From assembly GCA_028699365.1 (NCBI GenBank), contig JAQVUQ010000220.1:1-5214 (forward strand): a stretch of 5,214 bases of DNA, written 5' to 3'. Of this stretch, positions 1-5,214 are shown piece by piece. The first letter of the stretch is position 1; each line of letters begins with the position of its first letter. The stretch comes from a bacterium. Its GTDB lineage: Bacteria; UBP13; UBA5359. The notes under the pieces were generated by a model. The model ran no database searches, was not told the DNA's origin, and was given only the letters and a program-made list of their open reading frames with translations. The translations under genes and the position numbers were made by a program.

Positions 1-199
1 ACGTGTAGAACGCCTTATGCGTAAGATGGTATTGGAGGCAATCTATCCCAAGCCCAGGCTAAGTCAGCCGGCAGAGGGAGCCCAGATATATCCATATCTG
101 CTGAAGAATGTAGTGATAGAGCACTCTGATCAGGTATGGAGCACGGATATAACGTATCTGCGGCTGCGGGGAGGATTTGCCTATCTGGTAGCGATAATT
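1..199 (+). mobile_element. IS3-family transposase (OrfB) internal fragment
   Basis: The frame starting at base 2 is open from the window edge and reads RVERLMRKMVLEAIYPKPRL, then continues through IYPYLL to QVWSTDITYLRL and FAYLVAII. This is the stretch of IS3/IS150-type OrfB transposases that runs from the end of the helix-turn-helix/linker into the DDE catalytic core. The first catalytic Asp is in WSTDITY (codon at 146-148). In intact family members AYLVAII is followed by a D-W-Y-S-R type segment. Here it is followed by AYAT and a stop at 212-214, so homology ends at about 199. The second and third acidic residues and the right inverted repeat are absent, so this piece cannot transpose. 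The 5' part lies outside the window. The break is not at an IS end, so it reflects deletion or recombination (or an assembly join) rather than a clean insertion. Confidence 0.88.
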
Positions 200-428
200 G
201 CATACGCTACTTGAAAAAGTGGAGCATGATGCACTGAGTTTACCGCCGAAGCAACGTGCATTTCTCGCAGATCGTCTCCTGAGTTCGCTCGGCGGCGAAG
301 TTCTGAGCGATATTGATGCCGTATGGGTTGTGGAAGCTGAGCGCCGTTATCAGGAGTATAAAGAGGGAAAACGTACTCCCATCCCGGCAACGGATGTGTT
401 TGCAGAAGCTGATCAATTACTGAAATGA
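198..428 (+). CDS. Antitoxin of a type II toxin-antitoxin pair, TIGR02574 (addiction module component) family
   Basis: This 76-residue acidic protein would neutralise the toxin encoded just downstream. Family hallmarks are a helical N-terminal half (TLLEKVEHDAL, then LPPKQRAFLADRLLSSL at about residues 15-31) and a C-terminal toxin-binding tail (VEAERRYQEYKEGKRTPIP, then VFAEADQLL, residues 45-75). Its length is normal for the family. The stop overlaps the toxin ATG (ATGA, 425-428), the usual translational coupling of such pairs. The start is unusual: the only upstream in-frame start is a TTG at 198, immediately after an in-frame TAA and exactly where the transposase fragment loses homology. 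No good Shine-Dalgarno sequence precedes it; a GGGGAGG at 168-174 is about 23 bases away. GTG at 219 is a poorer alternative. The native start, ribosome binding site and promoter were probably replaced by transposase sequence, so expression is doubtful. Confidence 0.8.
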   Translation: MHTLLEKVEHDALSLPPKQRAFLADRLLSSLGGEVLSDIDAVWVVEAERRYQEYKEGKRTPIPATDVFAEADQLLK

Positions 429-728
429 AAAAGGTTATCTTTGACCCCGATGCACGAACTGAATTCCTGGCAGCTGGCAGCAATAGAATATTATGAGGAA
501 TGCAGGTGCGGACTGGGTTATAGTTTTCGTTTGCTTGTTGAATCGGCAATTAACAATATTTACGCAAACCCTCTTTGTTATCGTGTTCTCCATGTGCCGT
601 TCAGGCGCTGCCTTATCCAGAAGTTCCCTTATGCAATTATATTTTCTATCGAACCGGATTGTATCCTGGTTCTCGCTATTGCACATCTGAAACGCAAGCC
701 GGACTGTTGGTGTCAACAAGCGCATTGA
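425..728 (+). pseudogene. RelE/ParE-like toxin gene, frameshifted by a 7-bp tandem duplication
   Basis: In intact relatives this is a small RelE/ParE-superfamily toxin (plasmid-stabilisation type) that acts in the cytoplasm and is held by the upstream antitoxin. The natural ATG at 425 overlaps the antitoxin stop and gives MKKVIFDPDARTEFLAA, a typical first strand and helix. The frame then runs into a stop after GSNRIL. The rest lies in another frame: IEYYEECRCGLGYSFRLLVE, then NNIYANP, YRVLHVPFRRCL, KFPYAIIFSIEPD and AIAHLKRKPDCW, ending at 728. The shift falls on CTGGCAG repeated twice in tandem at 467-473 and 474-480. Deleting one copy gives EFLAAIEYYEE and a continuous 98-residue protein of normal family length. 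In-frame restarts at TTG 441 or ATG 450 would make a protein lacking the native N-terminal strand, so a working toxin is unlikely unless the repeat contracts. Confidence 0.85.
467..480 (+). repeat. 7-bp perfect tandem duplication (CTGGCAG x2) in the toxin gene
   Basis: CTGGCAG occurs at 467-473 and again at 474-480 with no spacer. Seven is not a multiple of three, so the extra copy shifts the frame. Taking one copy out makes the toxin reading frame run without interruption from ATG 425 to the stop at 728, which identifies this duplication as the inactivating lesion. Such short tandem duplications arise by replication slippage and can be lost the same way. Confidence 0.9.
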
Positions 729-752
729 AAGACATCGATAAGCACGATTGCT

Positions 753-799
753 GAGGTAACCGTCCGGGACAAATCCTTGTCCGACCAGACGGTTACCTC
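753..799. repeat. 12-bp perfect inverted repeat with nested inner stem, at the break of the export gene
   Basis: GAGGTAACCGTC (753-764) and GACGGTTACCTC (788-799) are exact reverse complements separated by 23 bp. Inside the spacer GGACAA (767-772) pairs with TTGTCC (777-782) around a four-base loop, so a long two-part hairpin can form. Part of the symmetry comes from coding sequence for V-T-V and T-V-T in the polysaccharide-export fragment. The left arm reaches two bases past the last recognisable codon of that gene (755-757). No T-run follows on either strand, so it does not look like an intrinsic terminator. Confidence 0.6.
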
Positions 800-904
800 C
801 AGTTGCTCGCCGGGCGTTATCAGCCTCTCAGCAGAAGCCTGTCCGGATAGTAATACCAGTAATATGGAAATGAAAAGAAACGCTCGTTTAAAGAGGGCGT
901 ACAT
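755..904 (-). pseudogene. Polysaccharide-export (Wza/Poly_export) protein, N-terminal fragment
   Basis: Reading leftwards from ATG 904 gives a Sec signal peptide (KR at residues 6-7, hydrophobic core FLFISILLVLLSG, ASA cleavage site at 23-25). The start of a Poly_export domain follows: RLITPGEQLEVTVWSDKDLS then RTVT (residues 27-50), matching the family pattern of a Y/L-x-x-G-P-G-D/E-x-L-E-V-x-V-W opening followed by D-L-S. Intact members are periplasmic/outer-membrane proteins that form the exit channel for capsule or exopolysaccharide and usually exceed 150 residues. Here recognisable sequence stops after T50 (codon 755-757). The frame continues with 13 unrelated residues to a stop at 713, overlapping the convergent toxin gene. 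The start is secure: AGGGGAGG at 911-918 lies six bases upstream. It is a dead remnant of an exopolysaccharide locus whose remainder is not in this window. Confidence 0.75.
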
Positions 905-948
905 AACAATCCTCCCCTCGGTATTCGCTTACTCGGGGGGAGGATGTT
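905..948 (-). promoter_or_regulatory. Strong hairpin burying the ribosome binding site of the export gene fragment
   Basis: On the minus strand the arm AACATCCTCCCC (948-937) can pair with GGGGAGGATTGTT (917-905): 12 base pairs with a single bulged base and a 19-base loop. The second arm contains the whole Shine-Dalgarno sequence (911-918) and ends directly against the ATG at 904-902. In the folded mRNA the ribosome binding site would be hidden, which suggests translational control or a protein-binding operator. The structure is seen in the sequence; the regulatory role is inference. Confidence 0.5.
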
Positions 949-1019
949 GCAGGAAGTGTGCAAAGAGAGAACCTTTATGCCGGCCGGTCCAGGCGGTAGA
1001 GAGGCACTAGAACGAATAA

Positions 1020-1048
1020 GATACCTGACAAAGGTTTTTCTCAGTATC
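1020..1048 (-). terminator. Possible weak intrinsic terminator after the URO-D-like gene
   Basis: The transcript of the minus-strand operon can form GATACTGA pairing with TCAGGTATC (one bulged base, 12-base loop), beginning inside the stop codon of the URO-D-like gene. The following bases TTATTCGTTCT are T-rich but interrupted, and the stem is not G/C-rich, so termination would be inefficient. The rest of the 905-1046 gap holds no gene that I can support and no convincing sigma-70 promoter. Confidence 0.3.
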
Positions 1049-2177
1049 AGCCGACGATACTCTTTACAATAGTCTCATAATTAGTCAGGGTTCTGGGCCT
1101 TATTTTACGCCCTATAGGTGAAGCAGAGGGCATTAGAACAAATCCTCTTCCGCTACCGTAAGTTCCCTGCTTAATTGCTCTCCTGACAACTGTTTCAAAG
1201 GCCCTGGGTTCCATATTCTCTATATCGGTTATCTCTAGATTGCCAAACAGTACAAGGTCTCTCCCATATTCACGTCGTACTTCATCAAGTTCAATATCCC
1301 CCTGTCCCGTCGGTTCTATCGGATCAATTGCATCAACACCCATTTCAGCTATATACCGTAATATATTACGCATTCGGCCATGACAATGAATACGCACCAA
1401 TCCGCCATATCGCTTTATAATATCAATCATCGGTCCTGTATAGCGCACCACATAATCCTTGAATAAGCGAGGTGGCAGGTAAGGTTCAGTCGCATATTCA
1501 GCACCACATATACGCCATAGGTGATCCGGGAATTCAGCAGCTATCTTCTCGACCACGGGATATATATGCCGGGCACATTTCTCCAACAGAGCATGAAATA
1601 GCTTCTGCTCCGTAAGAGCTATTACTGTGTAGTCAGACATATCAAAGAGTGAAGCGGCCAGGCAAAGCGGATCGGCAATATCCACCATGACTATCCCCTT
1701 ATCACCTACTTCCTTTTCAGCTGCAAACAACTCCGTTAAATCCGGTTCTCGCAACAGCGCCTCATCAGGTAGATCGAGGTATGACTTAAGATCATCCAGA
1801 TCTTTAATAATATGTTGCAATATCCAGACAGTGTCTATATCCTTATCTCTTCTCGATAGAGAACTAAGTTCACGGCCACCAATCTTAATCTTAGTCCGGT
1901 AATAATAAGAAAGATCATTCTCATAATTATCTTCTAGAAAATATTCCTGATAACAAGCAGTAAATCTTGGAATTAATGCAGGCCCTCTCATGCGTATCAG
2001 GTCTGTATGTTCCTCGGCAAGTTGCAATAATGGCTGCCATGACGGGTCATTATAAACATTAAAAGGATCGGGATCGTTCGGGTCAACTTTTAATCCGCCT
2101 ACCTCATAAAAGTTTACTGCCGGTCTATCGACCGGTTGTCCGAGCAGTGTCCGTATTAAACGCTCCCGTCCAGTCAT
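1047..2177 (-). CDS. URO-D-superfamily protein (uroporphyrinogen decarboxylase/methyltransferase-like), not HemE
   Basis: This 376-residue cytosolic TIM-barrel protein belongs to the broad URO-D/COG0407 family, which includes HemE and cobalamin- or corrinoid-dependent methyltransferases such as MtaA/MtbA. The N-terminus MTGRERLIRTLLGQPVDRPA is the standard opening of the non-HemE branch. Other family blocks are VRIHCHGRMRNIL (262-273), GVDAIDPIEP with QGDI (280-295), LVLFGNLEI (308-316) and a C-terminal LMPSASPIG (348-356). The HemE substrate-binding R-Q-A-G-R-Y motif is absent. MtaA-type enzymes bind zinc with a His-x-Cys pair and a distant Cys. Here the first pair is H264-x-H266 and the distant position appears to be Ser, so metal use is uncertain. 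The start has GAGGTGA six bases upstream (2184-2190). It is last in a probable operon, 52 bp after a Gfo/Idh gene. Such proteins often sit beside sugar-catabolism genes in Planctomycetota-like genomes, but the substrate is unknown. Confidence 0.82.
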   Translation of the reverse strand: MTGRERLIRTLLGQPVDRPAVNFYEVGGLKVDPNDPDPFNVYNDPSWQPLLQLAEEHTDLIRMRGPALIPRFTACYQEYFLEDNYENDLSYYYRTKIKIGGRELSSLSRRDKDIDTVWILQHIIKDLDDLKSYLDLPDEALLREPDLTELFAAEKEVGDKGIVMVDIADPLCLAASLFDMSDYTVIALTEQKLFHALLEKCARHIYPVVEKIAAEFPDHLWRICGAEYATEPYLPPRLFKDYVVRYTGPMIDIIKRYGGLVRIHCHGRMRNILRYIAEMGVDAIDPIEPTGQGDIELDEVRREYGRDLVLFGNLEITDIENMEPRAFETVVRRAIKQGTYGSGRGFVLMPSASPIGRKIRPRTLTNYETIVKSIVG

Positions 2178-2229
2178 AAAAACTCACCTCTTGCTTATTA
2201 GCTTGCCTTTATCATATATCTAACCGTAA

Positions 2230-3303
2230 TTATACGAATACCACCCTATTTTCTTTGATAGACAGGTCTGCCGCCAGGACTATCTTCAGTGCCTCAATGG
2301 ACGCCTGCAACTCCTCAGACAAGTCGAGATCGTTTTCCAATGCGTCAAAGAAATAATCGTGTTCGCTTCTCAGAGAATTGCCTTTGCCCACTTCATGCCC
2401 CAGGACCCTTTCTTCAAAGACGGTTTCCTCCCAGGCGCAACCGGGATATGGCAGAGCCCGGTGCTGCAAGCGGTAGGTCGCCACCCGGGGCGGGTTATCC
2501 GGGGTGTTATGGTCAAGCTCATATACCATGCCGTAGCTGCCCTGAGGGCCAAAGAAGTCTTTGACATACCAGGCGTTGTCGCTGATCATCGGTCCCCATC
2601 CGGCTTCATAGAAGCCGGCCGATCCGTCGGCAAATCTCACCTGCATCAGACCGTAGTTATATTGACCTTCCGGCAACGACCGATCCAGACAGGCCCCCTG
2701 AGCGTAGACTGAAACAGCATTGCAGCCGGCGATCAGGCGCATTAGATCGATATAATGCACTCCGCAATCGGTCAGGGGCGAAGTATCCGCTATCAGGCGC
2801 TTCTGCGCCTCCCAAGTCTGACCGAACGTCTGCTGATTGCCGATCATGCGCATTACCAGCGGCTTACCTATCAGACCGTCACGCAACTTGCTTATTACCT
2901 CCGGCCAGGGCTGCATATATCTTAGCTGATGGCCTACCAGCAACTTGCCTCTGCCTTTAGCCGCCGCTTCCGCCATAGCCTGAGCTGATTCCAGAGTATG
3001 GCTTATCGGTTTCTCGCATAATACGTGTTTGCCATGCTCTAATGCAGCTATAGCTATTGCATGATGCTGGGAAGGTATGGTGGCGATAACCACTACATCC
3101 ACATCTTCACCGGTTACCTCGTCCAGATAATCCACGCCGCACCGGGCAGCGCCGTATTTCATCATGCATTCGCCGGCTCTCGCCTCCACCTTATCTACGA
3201 CAGAAACTACCTCAGCCCGCCCGCCGGCAAGAAGAGCTTCCAAATGCGCACATCCCATGCCACCGCAACCGATTAATGATACATTCCAGCGTTTGGACTT
3301 CAT
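2230..3303 (-). CDS. Gfo/Idh/MocA-family NAD(P)-dependent oxidoreductase
   Basis: This 357-residue cytosolic dehydrogenase of full family length likely oxidises or epimerises a sugar, inositol or related polyol. The N-terminal Rossmann domain shows VSLIGCGGMGCAH with the GxGxxG-type loop at residues 12-17. An Asp (D37, in VVSVVDK) at the end of the second strand favours NAD(H). The family signature HVLCEKPIS has its lysine at 98, and GHQLRYMQPW follows at 124-133. The C-terminal sheet domain contains TDCGVHYIDLMR (178-189), whose D179 and H183 are the usual catalytic/substrate-binding residues, so an active enzyme is expected. The ATG at 3303 has AGGGGG ten bases upstream (3314-3319). It lies between the sugar-binding lipoprotein gene (64-bp gap) and the URO-D-like gene (52-bp gap), all on the minus strand, which suggests co-transcription and a shared substrate pathway. 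By eye it is somewhat more G/C-rich than the downstream gene. The exact substrate cannot be told from sequence. Confidence 0.9.
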   Translation of the reverse strand: MKSKRWNVSLIGCGGMGCAHLEALLAGGRAEVVSVVDKVEARAGECMMKYGAARCGVDYLDEVTGEDVDVVVIATIPSQHHAIAIAALEHGKHVLCEKPISHTLESAQAMAEAAAKGRGKLLVGHQLRYMQPWPEVISKLRDGLIGKPLVMRMIGNQQTFGQTWEAQKRLIADTSPLTDCGVHYIDLMRLIAGCNAVSVYAQGACLDRSLPEGQYNYGLMQVRFADGSAGFYEAGWGPMISDNAWYVKDFFGPQGSYGMVYELDHNTPDNPPRVATYRLQHRALPYPGCAWEETVFEERVLGHEVGKGNSLRSEHDYFFDALENDLDLSEELQASIEALKIVLAADLSIKENRVVFV

Positions 3304-3367
3304 AATCTCAAATCCCCCTATATACTACAGTTACCAGCATCAAGAGTATTGCATTTCCACTGCAGTT

Positions 3368-4684
3368 TTATCTGCTTTTCTCAAGCAGCTTCCCATAATC
3401 AAGGGCAATTCGCCGACAGGCATCTTCAACCGTTATCTTTCCAATGCCGGCAAGCGCCAGTTTTTCACCGGCGTATTTTAGCCATTGATCCGTGCCGACA
3501 CGGTAAGGTATTATTTGTGCACAATCCATCGTCTTAAGAAAGGCTTGATTAACATCACTTCTACCAGCATAGTCCTTAAAAGCAGGTGAATATGCTACAG
3601 ACCGTAATACAGGCATCTCGGACCGCTCTGTCGATATCACATTCTGGACACCGCTACTGACGGCATATTTAATGAAATCCCAGCATTGACCAGGAGCTTT
3701 TGTCTTTGAATACACCCCCAGATATACAGCATCCTGGAACATGAAAGTTCGCTCACCTCGCGGGAACGGAACAACACCCCATCTTATTTGTTTATCTTTG
3801 GCCAATACATCCATGTACCACCTAGCAGTCAAAATCATGCCGATTTTACCGCTTCGAAATAAATCCTGCTCTCCGGCAGAGGCGGCTTTGCTGCCGGAAT
3901 CAAGCTCCGCCATAGTCGGCACCACTTTATGTTTTGTCCTTAGAGCCATCCCCCAACGCACCGCGGTTACGGCGTCAGGCCTGTCAATAAGACATTTTTT
4001 TAAATCGGGACTGTATAGTTCCGCACCGAAGGCTTTTATAAGCATATAATAATCCCATCCCGATATATTGCTGCTTAAGCCACCGAAACCGTACGTGTCT
4101 GTCCGCCCATCGTTATTCTTATCTCTGGTCAGTTTTTTGGCAGTTCTCAAAAAGTCTTCCAGCGTCCAGTTATTGTCCGGGTATGATACCCCGGCATCAT
4201 CAAACATCTGCTTATTATAGTAAATTGCCACAGTGTTAGTCCAAATCGGCACTGCATACAAGCGTCCCCGATAGGTGACTCCATCTTTCATGGAATCCCA
4301 CATGTCCCCACGAATTTTCTGATAATCGCTATCCGATGCGAACCCGTCCAGCGGAAGCAAAACGCTCCTTTCAGCTAACTCACAAGCTTGTCTTCTGTCG
4401 AGAATCATAACATCAGGCGCCATTCCTCCTGCAAGCATTGTTTGCAGCTTTACCCAGTAATCACCCGGAGAGGAAAAAAGGGATATGTTTGAAGACGGAG
4501 ATCGTTTTTTGTAACCGTCGACCATCCGCTTCCCAAAGGCTTGATTATAAATATCTCCCCACCACATCAACCTGATAGATTTATCGTTGTCCATCCCGTC
4601 ACAGCCGAATAAGGACGTCATGAAGATAACCGCCGCGACAAATAGCATACACTTTCCCGTATTGAGATCATTTCTTCGCTTCAT
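3368..4684 (-). CDS. Extracellular solute-binding lipoprotein, family 1 (sugar ABC transporter, UgpB/MalE-like)
   Basis: This 438-residue lipoprotein would capture a carbohydrate outside the inner membrane and hand it to an ABC importer. The N-terminus has charged residues KRR, a hydrophobic stretch (about 12-26) and a lipobox L-F-G-C with the lipidated Cys at 28. Mature family-1 features follow: IRLMWWGDIYNQAF (37-50), a GYKK-x-SP segment, VKLQTMLAGGMAPDVMILD (78-96), YAVPIWTNTVAIYYNKQMFD (143-162), WTLEDFLRTAKKLT (173-186) and FRSGKIGMILTARW (276-289). DKNNDGRTD at 188-196 resembles an EF-hand-type calcium loop, which recurs in this family. The ATG at 4684 has AAGGAG eight bases upstream (4693-4698). 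The next genes downstream are a Gfo/Idh dehydrogenase and a URO-D-like protein. No permease or ATPase gene is in the window, so the binding protein either works with components encoded elsewhere or its partners lie beyond the right edge. The sugar bound is not predictable. Confidence 0.92.
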   Translation of the reverse strand: MKRRNDLNTGKCMLFVAAVIFMTSLFGCDGMDNDKSIRLMWWGDIYNQAFGKRMVDGYKKRSPSSNISLFSSPGDYWVKLQTMLAGGMAPDVMILDRRQACELAERSVLLPLDGFASDSDYQKIRGDMWDSMKDGVTYRGRLYAVPIWTNTVAIYYNKQMFDDAGVSYPDNNWTLEDFLRTAKKLTRDKNNDGRTDTYGFGGLSSNISGWDYYMLIKAFGAELYSPDLKKCLIDRPDAVTAVRWGMALRTKHKVVPTMAELDSGSKAASAGEQDLFRSGKIGMILTARWYMDVLAKDKQIRWGVVPFPRGERTFMFQDAVYLGVYSKTKAPGQCWDFIKYAVSSGVQNVISTERSEMPVLRSVAYSPAFKDYAGRSDVNQAFLKTMDCAQIIPYRVGTDQWLKYAGEKLALAGIGKITVEDACRRIALDYGKLLEKSR

Positions 4685-4734
4685 TTACTATGCTCCTTTT
4701 TAAAACACTAACAAACCTGATCATTTGACCATCA

Positions 4735-5214
4735 TTACAGATGATCTTCGGTACTCAGGATTCCAAGATTTACAACCGGATTACGAGCCCTGACAGGCTT
4801 CAGCCGTGGTAGATCTACCGGAGGACGGTTTAGAATATTGCCGTTGGCATCCATATCGTCCTTATCCAGATCAATGCCCGGGCCATCATAAATCGAACGG
4901 TTTGCTGCCTCACGCTTTCTGCGCCATTCCGTCTCCGCTTCAGCCAGCGTATCAGGATCACGCTTCATGGCGTCGGCCACAACCGCCATCAGCCTGGGAA
5001 TATAAGCACCGTATCTGATATAGGCAAAATTGAAATCCGCAAACTTGCGTATTCTCCCAGCATGACGGAGGAAGGTTCCTTCCAGATAATACTTTACATA
5101 TGCGGCATAAGTAAAATCAGCAGTTATATCGTAAGCCAGACACACAATGCCTGTAAGGTAATGGGGTAAGTCACCGTACTGTGTCCAATAGAAACGCTCG
5201 TCGATAGACCAAAG
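4735..5214 (-). CDS. C-terminal part of an unrecognised protein (partial, runs off the right edge)
   Basis: The frame is open from the window edge, so the last 159 residues of a longer protein are seen; the GTG at 5145 is internal because LWSIDERFYWTQYGDLPHYL precedes it in frame. The first two thirds are rich in aromatic residues and look helical (GIVCLAYDITADFTYAAYVK, then YLEGTFLRHAGRIRKFADF and YIPRLMAVVADAMKRD), followed by a charged helix (ETEWRRKREAANRS). The end is an acidic, then proline-rich tail: DLDKDDMDANGNI resembles half of a calcium-binding loop, followed by RPPVDLPRLKPVRARNP. I do not recognise the family. A large secreted or carbohydrate-active enzyme with a helical barrel is one guess from context only. 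Its stop is 50 bp before the sugar-binding lipoprotein gene, same strand, so it may head the same operon. Confidence 0.6.
   Translation of the reverse strand, partial: LWSIDERFYWTQYGDLPHYLTGIVCLAYDITADFTYAAYVKYYLEGTFLRHAGRIRKFADFNFAYIRYGAYIPRLMAVVADAMKRDPDTLAEAETEWRRKREAANRSIYDGPGIDLDKDDMDANGNILNRPPVDLPRLKPVRARNPVVNLGILSTEDHL

Noticed and set aside
181-549. 122-codon minus-strand reading frame
   Set aside because: It is antisense to the antitoxin and toxin genes, which have clear family motifs on the other strand; no domain is visible.
441-728. Toxin annotated as an intact gene starting at TTG 441
   Set aside because: The N-terminal residues in that frame do not match the family, while the ATG at 425 gives the conserved first strand; the 7-bp duplication explains the shift.
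753-799. Inverted repeat as intrinsic terminator of the toxin-antitoxin pair
   Set aside because: No T-run follows on the plus strand, and the 23-base spacing makes it a poor terminator.
777-1010. 77-codon plus-strand reading frame
   Set aside because: It is antisense to the export-protein signal peptide and its leader; cysteine- and arginine-rich low-information sequence with no start signal.
1047-2177. Heme-biosynthesis HemE
   Set aside because: The R-Q-A-G-R-Y substrate motif and other HemE hallmarks are missing, and no other heme genes are nearby.
2359-2712. 117-codon plus-strand reading frame
   Set aside because: It lies antisense inside the well-supported Gfo/Idh gene, has no family resemblance, and is explained by the codon bias of the real gene.
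3304-3367. Near-repeat AACTGCAGT / AACTGTAGT in the gap between the lipoprotein and Gfo/Idh genes
   Set aside because: Only two short imperfect copies, no stem or T-run; not enough to call an operator or terminator.

Overview
The window looks like bacterial chromosome from a diderm lineage. It carries an N-terminal piece of a Wza-type polysaccharide-export protein (an outer-membrane system), a lipobox-bearing sugar-binding lipoprotein, and clear Shine-Dalgarno sequences. A sugar-binding lipoprotein, a Gfo/Idh/MocA oxidoreductase and a URO-D-fold protein side by side is an arrangement I associate with uncultured Planctomycetota/Lentisphaerota-like or Armatimonadota-like genomes. That placement is an impression from gene content, not something the sequence proves.

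The left side (1-904) is a scrapyard of broken genes. An internal piece of an IS3-family OrfB transposase enters from the window edge and loses homology at about 199. It abuts the first codon of a small antitoxin gene of the TIGR02574 type. The antitoxin overlaps, by ATGA, a RelE/ParE-like toxin gene broken by an exact 7-bp tandem duplication (467-480). Removing one copy restores a full 98-residue toxin. Immediately downstream and convergent is the 5' end of a polysaccharide-export gene, with its signal peptide and strong ribosome binding site, cut after about 50 codons. A 12-bp perfect inverted repeat ends at that break, and a second strong hairpin covers the gene's ribosome binding site.

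The right side (1047-5214) is orderly and all on the minus strand. In transcription order it holds the C-terminal part of an unrecognised protein entering from the right edge, a family-1 extracellular sugar-binding lipoprotein, a Gfo/Idh/MocA NAD(P)-dependent oxidoreductase, and a URO-D-superfamily protein that is not HemE. Gaps are about 50-64 bp with a good ribosome binding site before each start, so they plausibly form one operon for capture and oxidation of a carbohydrate-like compound. No ABC permease or ATPase lies inside the window.

There is no rRNA, tRNA or CRISPR array. I see no clearly new multi-gene system. The best points for a second look are the 7-bp duplication that silences the toxin, the chimeric antitoxin start, the ribosome-binding-site hairpin, and the unassigned substrate and reaction of the URO-D/Gfo-Idh pair.
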